Source: Citrobacter sp. R56 (GTDB taxonomy: Bacteria; Pseudomonadota; Gammaproteobacteria; Enterobacterales; Enterobacteriaceae). From it: a stretch of DNA of 64,000 bases. A program made the translations under genes and the position numbers. The stretch covers positions 2,170,001 to 2,234,000 of the forward strand of contig NZ_CP069159.1 in assembly GCF_016811995.1 (NCBI RefSeq). The letters run 5' to 3'. The notes beneath the pieces are model-generated. The model was given only the letters and a program-made list of their open reading frames with translations, was not told the DNA's origin and did no database searches. Of the stretch, positions 39,463-48,656 are shown one piece after another (the stretch's first letter is position 1; every line of letters starts with the position of its first letter).

Positions 39463-40068
39463 ATGACGCTTTATCAGATAAAACCCGCGTTTCAGGCACT
39501 TCTGCGTCCGCTGATGTTCTGGCTGAACCGACGCCATGTGACGGCGAATCACGTGACCCTCGCCGCAATGGCACTTTCCCTGGTCACCGGGGCGATATTG
39601 AGTTACTTCCCCGAGCCAAAACTGTTTTTCCTGCTGCCGGTGGTGTTGTTTGTCCGCATGGCGCTCAACGCGCTGGACGGTATGCTGGCGCGAGAATGCC
39701 ATCAACAATCTCGCCTTGGCGCTATTCTTAATGAAGTGGGCGATGTCGTGTCAGACATTGCACTTTACCTGCCGTTTCTGTTTCTGCCCGCCAGTTCTCT
39801 GGCGCTGGTGTTGATGATGCTGTTCTGTGCAGCGATGACGGAATTCTGCGGCGTCCTGGTGCAAACCATTAACGGTGTTCGTAGCTACAGCGGTCCGTTG
39901 GGCAAAAGCGACAGGGCATTGGTGTTTGGCGCGTGGGGGCTGGCGCTGGCCATCTGGCCCCAACTTGTGCAGTGGAATAACCTTGTCTGGGCGCTGGCGA
40001 TAGCGCTGCTGTTGTGGACGGTGGTGAACCGTTGCCGAAGTGCATTGCGTGAAGAGGGGGCGAAATGA
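39463..40068 (+). CDS. ynbA: CDP-alcohol phosphatidyltransferase homologue YnbA
   Basis: 201 aa with about five to six membrane helices. The CDP-alcohol phosphotransferase motif is altered: residues N69, D72-G73, A76-R77, G86, N90 and D94 give N-x2-DG-x2-AR-x8-G-x3-N-x3-D, so two of the four metal-binding Asp are Asn. It is predicted to join CDP-diacylglycerol and an alcohol, but substrate and activity are unknown. E. coli YnbA shows the same substitutions as I remember. First gene of a chain of overlapping genes. Confidence 0.88.
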   Translation: MTLYQIKPAFQALLRPLMFWLNRRHVTANHVTLAAMALSLVTGAILSYFPEPKLFFLLPVVLFVRMALNALDGMLARECHQQSRLGAILNEVGDVVSDIALYLPFLFLPASSLALVLMMLFCAAMTEFCGVLVQTINGVRSYSGPLGKSDRALVFGAWGLALAIWPQLVQWNNLVWALAIALLLWTVVNRCRSALREEGAK

Positions 40069-40982
40069 TGTTGCTGGAAAAATCACTGGCGGTCATTTTT
40101 GCTCTCTTAATGCTGGCAACGGTGGTGAACATGCTGCTGGTGTGGCGGCGTCCCGGCAAAGACTGGCGCGAGCTTACGTTACGTATCCGCACCTGGTGGG
40201 TCATTATCATCTTGTTTTCGCTGGCGATGTTAAGTCCGCGCTGGCTGGCGCTGACCTTTTTCGCGATCGTCAGTTTTATGGCGTTAAAAGAGTTTTTGAC
40301 GCTGGTGCCTTCGCGTCATTCCGATCGTATGCCGCTGTTATGGATGTTTATCGCCATTCCCATTAACTACTGGCTGATCGGCATTGGCTGGTACGGCATG
40401 TTTGTGGTGTTTATTCCGGTGTATGTCTTTTTATTTTTACCAGCGCGGATGGTGATCGCCGGTGATACGCAGGGATTTTTGCGTACCGCTTCTCAGCTTC
40501 ACTGGAGTCTGATGACGACTGTGTTCGCCTTTAGTCACGTCGCGTTTCTGCTGGTGCTGCCTGCTGACGACAAACAAACCGGCGCGTTACTGGTTCTCTT
40601 TCTGGTCGGCTTAACGGAGTTTAACGACATTGCCCAGTACCTGTGGGGGAAATCCATCGGACGCATCAAGGTGACGCCGACGGTCAGCCCCAATAAAACG
40701 CTGGCAGGTTTAGTGGGCGGTGTGGCGACTACGGCGCTGGCGGCGCTGTTGCTCGGGCCATTACTCACGCCGTTAAGCTGGCCGATGGCGCTGCTTGCCG
40801 GGGTGATAATCGGGGTGACCGGATTCTGTGGCGATGTGGTGATGTCGGCCATCAAGCGTGATATCGGCGTGAAAGACAGTGGGACGCTATTGCCCGGCCA
40901 CGGCGGGATCCTCGATCGACTGGACTCGCTGATCTTCACCGCGCCGGTCTTCTTTCATTTCATCCGTTATTTTTGTTACTAA
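40065..40982 (+). CDS. ynbB: CDP-diglyceride synthetase homologue YnbB
   Basis: 305-aa membrane protein with about eight helices. The C-terminal CdsA signature is intact: SAIKRDIGVKDSGTLLPGHGGILDRLDS, with the KD, HGG and DRxDS residues that bind metal and CTP. It should convert phosphatidic acid and CTP to CDP-diacylglycerol, which would feed YnbA. The start overlaps the ynbA stop (ATGA). Confidence 0.9.
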   Translation: MMLLEKSLAVIFALLMLATVVNMLLVWRRPGKDWRELTLRIRTWWVIIILFSLAMLSPRWLALTFFAIVSFMALKEFLTLVPSRHSDRMPLLWMFIAIPINYWLIGIGWYGMFVVFIPVYVFLFLPARMVIAGDTQGFLRTASQLHWSLMTTVFAFSHVAFLLVLPADDKQTGALLVLFLVGLTEFNDIAQYLWGKSIGRIKVTPTVSPNKTLAGLVGGVATTALAALLLGPLLTPLSWPMALLAGVIIGVTGFCGDVVMSAIKRDIGVKDSGTLLPGHGGILDRLDSLIFTAPVFFHFIRYFCY

Positions 40983-40985
40983 CCT

Positions 40986-41645
40986 ATGATGACAAAACTG
41001 CTTAGAACGTTGTTCTCATTGTGTATCGTCTGGCCGGTGATTTGGCTGTGGCTGGGGCTGCGGGTCAAACATCGGCAACGCTTACCGCAAAACGGACCGG
41101 CGATCATCGTGGCGAATCACAACAGCCATATGGATGTGTTTGCACTGTTGTCGCTGTTTCCGTTACGCCGTCAGGCGCAGATCCATCCGGTCGCGGCTGC
41201 CGACTATTTCCTGCGCAACAAATGGATGGCCTGGTTTGCGCTCAATATCATCAATATTATCCCCATCACTCGCCAGGGGGGCGAAGCCAATCCGCTGGCA
41301 CAGTGTGAACAGGCGCTTCGCGACAACAAAATATTGATTATCTTTCCGGAAGGGACGCGGGGCGAGCCAGGTAAACTGTCGCCGCTGAAATCCGGGCTGT
41401 GGCATCTCAGTCAACGGGTGCCGGACGTTCCGATTATTCCTGTCTGGCTGCGCGGTACAGAACAGGTGATGGCGCGGGGAAATCGTATTCCTCTCCCGCT
41501 TTTTATTGACGTCTGTGTGGGTGAGGCGCTGCCTTGTCACCCGGAAAAAAACGTGTTTATGGATGAACTGAAGCAACAACTGTTGGCGCTTCAGCAACAA
41601 ACAACAGGAAACTACGCTCATGAACCCACATCGCACGCCGGATGA
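40986..41645 (+). CDS. PlsC-like 1-acylglycerol-3-phosphate acyltransferase
   Basis: 219-aa acyltransferase of the LPLAT family. Motif I is NHNSHMD (the HX4D catalytic pair) and motif III is FPEGTRG; motif II-like ITRQGG and motif IV PIIPVWL follow. An N-terminal membrane helix (about 5-26) anchors it. It is predicted to acylate lysophosphatidic acid to phosphatidic acid, the substrate of CdsA-type enzymes. It begins 3 nt after ynbB and overlaps ynbC by 26 nt. I do not recall a separate acyltransferase at this place in K-12. Confidence 0.88.
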   Translation: MMTKLLRTLFSLCIVWPVIWLWLGLRVKHRQRLPQNGPAIIVANHNSHMDVFALLSLFPLRRQAQIHPVAAADYFLRNKWMAWFALNIINIIPITRQGGEANPLAQCEQALRDNKILIIFPEGTRGEPGKLSPLKSGLWHLSQRVPDVPIIPVWLRGTEQVMARGNRIPLPLFIDVCVGEALPCHPEKNVFMDELKQQLLALQQQTTGNYAHEPTSHAG

Positions 41646-43380
41646 ACGGCATTTTCTGACCAGCGACAATTGCGAACTGTTTTATCGCCACTGGCCAGCA
41701 CAGGCGGAAGGGACCGCCGCCAAAGTGATTGTTCTGTTTCATCGCGGGCACGAACATTCCGGGCGTCTGCAGCATATTGTCGACGAACTGGCGATGCCAG
41801 ACACCGCGTTTTATGCCTGGGATGCGCGGGGGCATGGGCGTTCACCTGGCGTGCGAGGATACAGTCCGTCGCTGGCGCGTTCGGTGAAGGATGTTGATGA
41901 GTTTGTGCGTTTTGCCGCTGCCGACAGCCAGGCGGCACTGGAAGAGGTCGTGGTCGTTGCGCAAAGTGTTGGCGCGGTGATGGCGGCGACCTGGGCCCAT
42001 GACTATGCTCCACGAATTCGCGGGATGGTGCTGGCATCACCGGCGTTTAAGGTGAAGTTGTACGTCCCGTTTGCCCGCCAGGGGCTTGCGCTGATGCACC
42101 GCCTGCGCGGACTTTTCTTCGTAAATTCCTATGTCAAAGGCAAGTATCTGACGCACGATCACGAGCGGGTGGCGAGTTTCAATCAGGACCCGCTGATTAC
42201 CCGCCCGATTGCCGTCAATATCCTGCTCGATCTCTACAAAACGGCGGAACGTATTGTCAGCGATGCTGGCGCGATTACGTTGCCGGTACAACTGCTGGTC
42301 TCTGGCGAAGATTTCGTTGTGCATCGTCAGCCTCAGATCGATTTTTATCAGCGTCTGCGCAATCCGCACAAAGAATTGCATGTGTTACCCGGTTTTTATC
42401 ACGACACGCTGGGCGAAAAAGAGCGTCATCTGGCCTTTGACAAAATGCGCGATTTTATCGACACGCTCTACGCGAAGCCGCCGCAATTCTTCGACTATCG
42501 TCACGAAGACCGCTGGAGTCCTGGCGCCGACAACTGGCGGATATTAAGCGGCGGACCAGAACCGTTTTCTGTCGACGATCTCGCGTACCGCAGTTTGCGC
42601 TACGGCATGAAGATGCTGGGCACGCAGTCTGCGGGCGTTCGGGTGGGGTTTGAAACCGGTTTTGACTCAGGTAGCACGCTGGACTACGTCTATCGCAATC
42701 AGCCGCAGGGCAGCAGCGCGCTGGGGCGTCTGATTGATAAAAATTACCTCAACAGCGTCGGCTGGAAAGGCATTCGCCAGCGTAAAGCCCATCTTCAAAT
42801 GTTGATCCAACAGGCAGTCGCGCAACTGAACTCGCAGGGAACGACCGTGCGGGTGGTTGATATCGCCGCCGGTCACGGCCGCTACGTGCTCGATGCGCTG
42901 CAAGGCGAAACGGCGGTGAGCGAAATATTACTGCGCGACTACAGCGAGCTGAACGTGCTGAAAGGCCAGGAGATGATTGCGCAGCGCGGGATGGCGGGAA
43001 GGGCGCGTTTTGAACGGGGAGATGCCTTTAACCGTACGGAACTGGCCTCGCTTGAGCCGCGTCCGACGCTGGGCATTGTCTCCGGTCTGTACGAACTGTT
43101 TCCAGACAACACGCTGGTGCGAAACTCGCTTGCCGGGCTGGCGGATGCCATAGAACCGGGCGGCATTCTGATCTACACCGGGCAGCCCTGGCATCCGCAG
43201 TTAAAAACCATCGCCTGGTCGCTCACCAGCCACAAAGACGGTAAAGCGTGGGTAATGCGCGTGCGCACCCAGGGGGAAATGGATGCGCTGGTACACGAGG
43301 CGGGGTTCGATAAATGCGCCCAGTTGATCGATGAGTGGGGCATTTTCACTGTCTCAATGGCGGTGCGTCGCACATCATGA
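41620..43380 (+). CDS. ynbC: YnbC, alpha/beta hydrolase-methyltransferase fusion
   Basis: 586 aa with two enzymes in one chain. The N-terminal half (about 1-290) is a monoacylglycerol lipase-like alpha/beta hydrolase with nucleophile elbow AQSVGA and later HxxxG-type residues. The C-terminal part (about 370-580) is a class I methyltransferase with SAM-binding VVDIAAGHGRYVLDAL. Neither substrate is known. Fusion to the ynb operon suggests lipid turnover or head-group modification. It matches E. coli YnbC in length and order. Confidence 0.88.
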   Translation: MNPHRTPDERHFLTSDNCELFYRHWPAQAEGTAAKVIVLFHRGHEHSGRLQHIVDELAMPDTAFYAWDARGHGRSPGVRGYSPSLARSVKDVDEFVRFAAADSQAALEEVVVVAQSVGAVMAATWAHDYAPRIRGMVLASPAFKVKLYVPFARQGLALMHRLRGLFFVNSYVKGKYLTHDHERVASFNQDPLITRPIAVNILLDLYKTAERIVSDAGAITLPVQLLVSGEDFVVHRQPQIDFYQRLRNPHKELHVLPGFYHDTLGEKERHLAFDKMRDFIDTLYAKPPQFFDYRHEDRWSPGADNWRILSGGPEPFSVDDLAYRSLRYGMKMLGTQSAGVRVGFETGFDSGSTLDYVYRNQPQGSSALGRLIDKNYLNSVGWKGIRQRKAHLQMLIQQAVAQLNSQGTTVRVVDIAAGHGRYVLDALQGETAVSEILLRDYSELNVLKGQEMIAQRGMAGRARFERGDAFNRTELASLEPRPTLGIVSGLYELFPDNTLVRNSLAGLADAIEPGGILIYTGQPWHPQLKTIAWSLTSHKDGKAWVMRVRTQGEMDALVHEAGFDKCAQLIDEWGIFTVSMAVRRTS

Positions 43381-44663
43381 CGGTTCAACGCCCCATTTTT
43401 GTTCAGGGTATCGGCTGGCTGCTGTTGCTCGCGCCGTTTTTCTTTCTGACCTACGGTCAGGTTAATCAATTCACCGCCGGACGAGACGGCATCGGCAGCA
43501 TCGTTTTTGACTGGGAGCGGCATATTCCGTTTGTGCCGTTCACCATCATTCCCTACTGGAGTCTGGACCTGTTGTACGGCCTGTCGCTGTTTATTTGCAC
43601 TTCGCTGAATGAACAACGCCGCCTGGTCGGGCGACTGGCGCTGGCATCGCTTATCGCCTGCGCCGGTTTCCTGCTGTTTCCACTGCGTTTTACCTTTGTC
43701 AGACCGGAAATTAATGGTCTGGCGGGCTGGTTATTCGGTCAGCTTGAACAGTTTGATTTGCCCTACAACCAGTCGCCCTCACTGCATATTATTTTATGCT
43801 GGCTGCTGTGGCGGCATTTCAACCGCCATCTGAGCGGCGGCTGGCGGGCGCTAAGTACCGGCTGGTTTTTGCTGATCGCGGTTTCTGTGCTGACGACCTG
43901 GCAGCATCATGCCATTGATGTGCTAACGGGTCTGGCGGTCGGCATGCTGATTGACTGGCTGATCCCCGCGCAGGGCAAATGGCGCTGGCAATGGGCTGGC
44001 GGAAAACATCTCACGCTGGCAGGGCGCTATTTTGCGGGCGCGCTGGTGTGTCTGGTGGGAACCAACCTGACGTACTGGCTGTGGTGGCCTGCCATTGCCT
44101 TGCTGATTGTTTCGCTCTCGTATGCCGTTTTGGGTGTAAGAGCGCTGCAAAAAGATGAAAAAGGGCGGTTAAGCAGCGCGGCCTGGTGGCTGCTGTTGCC
44201 CTGGCGCGCAGGCATGTGGCTTTCTATGCGCCTCTACACCCGCCGTTTACCCACCATCAGCCCGCTTGCGGATGGGGTGTCTCTGGGCGTGTACCCGCGA
44301 ACGCCGCCAGCGCCGCGCGCGGTACTGGATCTGACCAGCGAGTTTCCGCGTTCACGCGCCGTGCGCGAGCATGCTTACCAGTGCATCCCCCTGTTGGATC
44401 TGGTGAACCCGGACCCGGCGACGCTGTGTCTGGCGGTAAATACGCTGGAAGCGTTACGCACCGCGCACGGGAGCGTGCTTGTCCACTGCGCCCTTGGGCT
44501 TTCGCGTAGCGCACTGGTAGCTGCGGCATGGCTGCTGTGGCGCGACCCGACACTGCACGTCGCACACGCGGTAGCACGTGTTCGCGAAGCCCGTCCGCAG
44601 GTGGTCTTCACCCCTGAACATCTGGAGTTACTGGAACAATGGAAAACAAGTGTGACAGTGTAA
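43377..44663 (+). CDS. ynbD: YnbD, PAP2-like membrane domain with dual-specificity phosphatase
   Basis: 428 aa from the ATG at 43377, which overlaps the ynbC stop (ATGA). The N-terminal 240 residues carry several membrane helices and PAP2/inositolphosphotransferase-like motifs (QSPSLHII and TWQHHAID). A C-terminal dual-specificity protein tyrosine phosphatase domain has the signature VHCALGLSRSA with Cys and Arg intact. Some phosphatases of this class (for example PTPMT1) dephosphorylate phosphatidylglycerophosphate, so a lipid phosphate substrate is plausible. Not experimentally assigned. Confidence 0.88.
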   Translation: MTVQRPIFVQGIGWLLLLAPFFFLTYGQVNQFTAGRDGIGSIVFDWERHIPFVPFTIIPYWSLDLLYGLSLFICTSLNEQRRLVGRLALASLIACAGFLLFPLRFTFVRPEINGLAGWLFGQLEQFDLPYNQSPSLHIILCWLLWRHFNRHLSGGWRALSTGWFLLIAVSVLTTWQHHAIDVLTGLAVGMLIDWLIPAQGKWRWQWAGGKHLTLAGRYFAGALVCLVGTNLTYWLWWPAIALLIVSLSYAVLGVRALQKDEKGRLSSAAWWLLLPWRAGMWLSMRLYTRRLPTISPLADGVSLGVYPRTPPAPRAVLDLTSEFPRSRAVREHAYQCIPLLDLVNPDPATLCLAVNTLEALRTAHGSVLVHCALGLSRSALVAAAWLLWRDPTLHVAHAVARVREARPQVVFTPEHLELLEQWKTSVTV

Positions 44664-45046
44664 CATGTGACGATGATGTCGCGTCGCACCTGCTGCAACA
44701 CACCCTGTCGAGCTGGCGATTCTTGCTGCTTTTTATCCTCCCGCCGCTGATGTGGGTGGTGTTTGTCGGGCAGGCCGGGATATTCCGCGCGGTTATCGCA
44801 TTGCTGTGCGGATTAGCTTTCTTTGGCTGTTGGCGAGTCTGGCTGGATGCGCATTATTTAGCGGTGATCAATCAAGAGAATAATGAACAGGCAGGAGCTG
44901 CACTGTTTTTCATCTGGCGGCGCGAAAGGCTGCAACGGTTAACGCTAAGCGAGCGGCGTCAGGGGGCGCTTAAACAATTTCGCCAGGCTTTGGGATTGAT
45001 TGCGCTGCTGTGGGCAGTCTGGCTGATTGCGCTGCTGTTTTACTAA
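44639..45046 (+). CDS. Small membrane protein closing the ynb cluster
   Basis: 135 aa, not recognised. It has two adjacent helices (about 28-64) and one C-terminal helix (about 115-133), with a basic segment between (RRERLQRLTLSERR). The start overlaps ynbD by 25 nt, so it is probably coupled to that gene. Its overlap and the shared direction place it in the same transcript as ynbABCD. No motif points to a function. Confidence 0.72.
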   Translation: MENKCDSVTCDDDVASHLLQHTLSSWRFLLLFILPPLMWVVFVGQAGIFRAVIALLCGLAFFGCWRVWLDAHYLAVINQENNEQAGAALFFIWRRERLQRLTLSERRQGALKQFRQALGLIALLWAVWLIALLFY

Positions 45047-45052
45047 GAAGAT

Positions 45053-45079
45053 CCGGGCAGCCCGCAACAGGCCGCCCGG
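45053..45079. terminator. Hairpin between the ynb cluster and paaZ
   Basis: CCGGGC (45053-45058) pairs with GCCCGG (45074-45079) between convergent genes. It is GC-rich but without a clear U tract. Confidence 0.5.
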
Positions 45080-45089
45080 TTAACCATTA

Positions 45090-47135
45090 TCAGGACGCAA
45101 AATCCCCGTGCTGACGCGCGACCAGTGTCAGAATGGAGTAGAGCGCGACCGGTGTCTGGTGCTGGTTAAAGACTTCGACCGCCCATTCGACGACGCCCGT
45201 CGGTTTCTCTTCCGCTGAACGCTGTTTTTTGAGCGTTTTGCGTTTGCAGGTCAGGCGAACCTGAATCGTATCGCCAGGTTTCACCGGTTCGATAAAGCGC
45301 AGATTCTCCAGCCCGTAATTGGCGATGACCGGCCCGACGCCAGCATCGACAAACAGCCCTGCTGCGGCAGAAAGTACAAAGTAACCGTGCACGACACGCT
45401 CGCCAAAAATAGATTCTGCCGCGCCGATTTTGTCCATGTGCGCATAGAAGTGATCGCCACTCAGACAGGCAAAATTAACGATATCCGCTTCGGTCATCGT
45501 GCGACGCGGCGTCAGCAAACTGTCGCCTGCCTGCAACTCTTCGAAGTATTTGCGGAAAGGGTGGATTCGGTCTTCAAGAACCTGCGCGCCACGAACCCAC
45601 TGTTTGCCAATGGCTGCAAGCATGGTTGGGCTGCCCTGAATTGCGGTGCGTTGCAGGTAATGTTTCACTGCGCGCAGACCGCCCAGCTCTTCACCACCGC
45701 CAGCACGTCCTGGACCGCCGTGAACCAGCTGCGGTAGCGGCGAACCGTGGCCGGTAGATTCTTTGGCGGATTCTTCATTGAGGATCTGAATACGGCCGTG
45801 GGCGCGGGCGGCCCCGGCAATAAACTGACGTGCCAGCGCAGGATCTGCCGTCACCAGCGTTCCCGCCAGACTGCCGTCGCCTGCACGCGCCAGCGCCATT
45901 GCGTGGTCGGCGTGTTGATACGGCATCAGGGTTGCGACAGGACCGAAGGCTTCTGTGGCATGTACCGCCGGAGTTTCATCCGGCTGAGGGCAGAACAGCA
46001 GCGTCGGCGGGAAATACGCACCCGGCGCGGTTAAATCCGCCTGGCCGCCAAGACGTACTTCACAGCCGGCTTCGATCAGCAGGTTCACTTTTTCCTGAAC
46101 ATCAGCGCGCTGTTCGGCGTTGACCAGCGCCCCCATTTTGACCCCTTCCTGAGCCGGATCGCCCACCACCACTTTACCGAGACGGGCGATTAACGCATCG
46201 CTGACCGCTTCAACCTGTGAATTTGGCACGATGATACGACGAATGGCCGTACATTTTTGCCCGGCTTTGGCGGTCATTTCACGCACCACTTCACGGATGA
46301 ACAGCGCAAATTCCGGGCTTTCTGGCGTCACGTCTTCACCGAGGACGCAGCAGTTCAGCGAGTCGGCTTCCATCGTGAAGGGGATCGAGTTTGCCACGAT
46401 GTTCGGGTGAATACGCAACGACTGACCGGTTGAGGCGGAACCGGTGAATGTAACCACATCCTGGCTGTCGAGCTGGTCGAGCAGATCGCCTGCGCCGCCA
46501 CAAATCAGGCTGATAGCGCCGTCGGGAACCAGACCGCTATCAACAATCGATTTCACCATCGCCTGTGTCACCTGGGCGGTGGCGGTCGCCGGTTTAATGA
46601 TTGCCGGCATCCCGGCAAGCCAGGTAGGTGCCAGTTTTTCGAGCATGCCCCAGCACGGGAAGTTAAAGGCGTTAATGTGGACTGCCACGCCTGATTTTGA
46701 CGTCATCACATGACGTGCGGCGAAACCGCCTTCTTTGGAAAGGGGGATCAGTTCATCTTCTGGCCAGAGGGTATCGTCCGGAAGTTCACGGCTGCCCATG
46801 CTGGCATAGGCAAACAGCGTACCAATTCCCCCCTCAATATCGACCCAACTGTCTGCCCGGGTAGCGCCGGTTTGCGCGGAGAGCGCATAGAAGGTCTCTT
46901 TTTCGCCGAGCAAATGTTTGGCAACGGCTTTCAACAGGGCGGCACGTTCAATAAAGGTCATGGCCTGAAGCGCATTTCCCCCTTTATCAATGGCATACCG
47001 GCGAGCGGCGGCCATATCGAGGCCTTCGCTGGTGACTTCCCATAAGGCTTCGCCGTGGATGGCGTGATGAATCGTACGGGCGCGGCCCCGGCCAGATTGC
47101 CAGGCACCGGACAAGAAGCTGGCTAGTTGCTGCAT
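45090..47135 (-). CDS. paaZ: Bifunctional oxepin-CoA hydrolase/3-oxo-5,6-dehydrosuberyl-CoA semialdehyde dehydrogenase PaaZ
   Basis: 681-aa fusion enzyme that opens the oxepin-CoA ring and oxidises the resulting aldehyde in phenylacetate breakdown. Residues about 1-520 are an aldehyde dehydrogenase ([17 protein letters not shown] with catalytic Cys), and about 535-675 are an R-specific enoyl-CoA hydratase MaoC-type domain (DFYAHMD-like, here [13 protein letters not shown]). It is transcribed divergently from paaA across a shared control region with PaaX-like sites. Matches E. coli PaaZ length exactly. Confidence 0.96.
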   Translation of the reverse strand: MQQLASFLSGAWQSGRGRARTIHHAIHGEALWEVTSEGLDMAAARRYAIDKGGNALQAMTFIERAALLKAVAKHLLGEKETFYALSAQTGATRADSWVDIEGGIGTLFAYASMGSRELPDDTLWPEDELIPLSKEGGFAARHVMTSKSGVAVHINAFNFPCWGMLEKLAPTWLAGMPAIIKPATATAQVTQAMVKSIVDSGLVPDGAISLICGGAGDLLDQLDSQDVVTFTGSASTGQSLRIHPNIVANSIPFTMEADSLNCCVLGEDVTPESPEFALFIREVVREMTAKAGQKCTAIRRIIVPNSQVEAVSDALIARLGKVVVGDPAQEGVKMGALVNAEQRADVQEKVNLLIEAGCEVRLGGQADLTAPGAYFPPTLLFCPQPDETPAVHATEAFGPVATLMPYQHADHAMALARAGDGSLAGTLVTADPALARQFIAGAARAHGRIQILNEESAKESTGHGSPLPQLVHGGPGRAGGGEELGGLRAVKHYLQRTAIQGSPTMLAAIGKQWVRGAQVLEDRIHPFRKYFEELQAGDSLLTPRRTMTEADIVNFACLSGDHFYAHMDKIGAAESIFGERVVHGYFVLSAAAGLFVDAGVGPVIANYGLENLRFIEPVKPGDTIQVRLTCKRKTLKKQRSAEEKPTGVVEWAVEVFNQHQTPVALYSILTLVARQHGDFAS

Positions 47136-47180
47136 CTCTTCTCTCCAAATGTTACGTGATCTCGCTGTGAATAGTTGATT

Positions 47181-47192
47181 TATGAATCATAA
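47181..47192 (-). promoter_or_regulatory. PaaX-like site at the paaZ promoter
   Basis: On the paaZ strand the bases read TTATGATTCATA, matching the ATGATTC core of the PaaX operator as I remember it. It lies about 50 bp from the paaZ start. Confidence is limited because the consensus is recalled. Confidence 0.45.
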
Positions 47193-47365
47193 AAATCAAG
47201 CCTTGTTTTAATATTTTATTAACAATGTGATCGCGGAGCGTTATGCGCAAACCTCTATAAGACTGAATATAAAGGGAAATGATAAATCGCCTGCGAATCG
47301 CGTCACAAATTACACAAACAAACCTTGGGGTTTTAATTAACTATTGTGTAACGTTTGTAAAACAA

Positions 47366-47393
47366 CGTGATTCGTTTTTTGTTTTAAATCACG
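47366..47393 (+). promoter_or_regulatory. PaaX-like operator at the paaA promoter
   Basis: Contains GTGATTCGTTT, the PaaX operator core, and forms an interrupted palindrome CGTGATT ... AATCACG over 28 bp. It lies 27 bp upstream of the paaA GTG, where repression by PaaX, relieved by phenylacetyl-CoA, would act. Confidence 0.55.
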
Positions 47394-47419
47394 AAAACTG
47401 GAATCGTAAAGGTGATGAC

Positions 47420-48349
47420 GTGACCGAAGAACAACGCTTTGAGCAACGCATAGCGCAGGAGACGGCAATCGAGCCCCAGGACTGGATGCCCGAGGCCTAC
47501 CGTAAAACGCTGATCCGCCAGATAGGTCAGCATGCGCATTCCGAAATTGTCGGTATGTTGCCGGAAGGCAACTGGATCACCCGCGCGCCGACGCTGCGCC
47601 GTAAAGCCATTTTACTGGCGAAGGTGCAGGACGAAGCCGGGCACGGTCTGTATCTCTATAGCGCGGCGGAAACCCTGGGCTGCGCCCGGGAAGACATCTA
47701 TCAGAAGATGCTCGATGGGCGCATGAAATACTCCTCCATCTTTAATTATCCCACCCTGAGCTGGGCGGACATCGGCGTGATCGGCTGGCTGGTTGACGGC
47801 GCCGCGATTGTGAATCAGGTGGCGCTGTGCCGTACCTCCTACGGACCGTACGCCCGGGCGATGGTGAAAATCTGTAAAGAGGAAAGCTTTCACCAGCGTC
47901 AGGGATTCGAAGCCTGTATGGCTCTGGCACAGGGGAGCGAGGATCAGCGTCAGATGCTACAGGACGCCATCAATCGTTTCTGGTGGCCGGCATTAATGAT
48001 GTTTGGACCGAACGACGATAACTCGCCGAACAGCGCCCAAAGCCTGGCGTGGAAGATCAAACGTTTTGGTAACGACGAACTGCGTCAGCGTTTTGTCGAC
48101 AACACCGTCCCGCAGGTTGAAATGCTGGGCATGACCGTACCGGATGCGGATCTGCGCTTTGACGCTGAAAGCGGCCACTACCGCTTTGGCGAGATCGACT
48201 GGCAGGAGTTCAACGAGGTGATTAACGGCCGCGGCGTCTGCAACCAGGAACGTCTGGATGCCAAACGCAAAGCGTGGGAAGAGGGGGCGTGGGTGCGCGA
48301 AGCCGCACTGGCGCATGCGCAAAAACAACACGCCTGCAAGGTCGCTTAA
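47420..48349 (+). CDS. paaA: Phenylacetyl-CoA epoxidase catalytic subunit PaaA
   Basis: 309 aa from the GTG at 47420 (AAAGGTG site), E. coli length; a longer frame to 47279 runs through the promoter. It is the ferritin-like di-iron subunit of the PaaABCE complex, which epoxidises phenylacetyl-CoA to ring-1,2-epoxide. The iron ligands lie in the helices with KVQDEAGHG and [13 protein letters not shown] (Glu-x-x-His pairs). First gene of the paaABCDEFGHIJK operon. Confidence 0.97.
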   Translation: MTEEQRFEQRIAQETAIEPQDWMPEAYRKTLIRQIGQHAHSEIVGMLPEGNWITRAPTLRRKAILLAKVQDEAGHGLYLYSAAETLGCAREDIYQKMLDGRMKYSSIFNYPTLSWADIGVIGWLVDGAAIVNQVALCRTSYGPYARAMVKICKEESFHQRQGFEACMALAQGSEDQRQMLQDAINRFWWPALMMFGPNDDNSPNSAQSLAWKIKRFGNDELRQRFVDNTVPQVEMLGMTVPDADLRFDAESGHYRFGEIDWQEFNEVINGRGVCNQERLDAKRKAWEEGAWVREAALAHAQKQHACKVA

Positions 48350-48360
48350 GGGGAAACACA

Positions 48361-48648
48361 ATGAGCAAAGTTTACTGGCCGTTATATGAAGTTTTTGTTC
48401 GCGGTAAGCAGGGATTATCGCACCGCCACGTGGGCAGCCTGCACGCAGCCGACGATCGGATGGCGCTGGAAAATGCGCGTGACGCCTACACCCGCCGCAG
48501 CGAAGGGTGTTCTATTTGGGTAGTGAAGGCGAGCGAAATCGTCGCCTCCCAGCCGGAAGAGCGTGGTGAGTTCTTCGACCCGTCGGAAAGTAAGGTATAT
48601 CGCCATCCGACGTTTTACACCATCCCCGATGGCATTGAGCACATGTGA
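48361..48648 (+). CDS. paaB: Phenylacetyl-CoA epoxidase subunit PaaB
   Basis: 95-aa small subunit of the epoxidase with no catalytic residues of its own; it bridges PaaA-PaaC heterodimers. The start ATG follows a GGGGAA site, 11 nt after paaA. The sequence FVRGKQGLSHRHVGSLHAADDRMALENARD is characteristic of the family. Confidence 0.96.
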   Translation: MSKVYWPLYEVFVRGKQGLSHRHVGSLHAADDRMALENARDAYTRRSEGCSIWVVKASEIVASQPEERGEFFDPSESKVYRHPTFYTIPDGIEHM

Positions 48649-48656
48649 GGCAGGGA

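Noticed and set aside
41163-42381. Several 110-170-codon minus-strand frames opposite the acyltransferase and ynbC
   Set aside because: They mirror the coding bias of the plus-strand genes and lack starts or motifs.
47279-47419. N-terminal extension of paaA to 47279
   Set aside because: It runs through the promoter and PaaX operator and the GTG at 47420 gives the exact family length.
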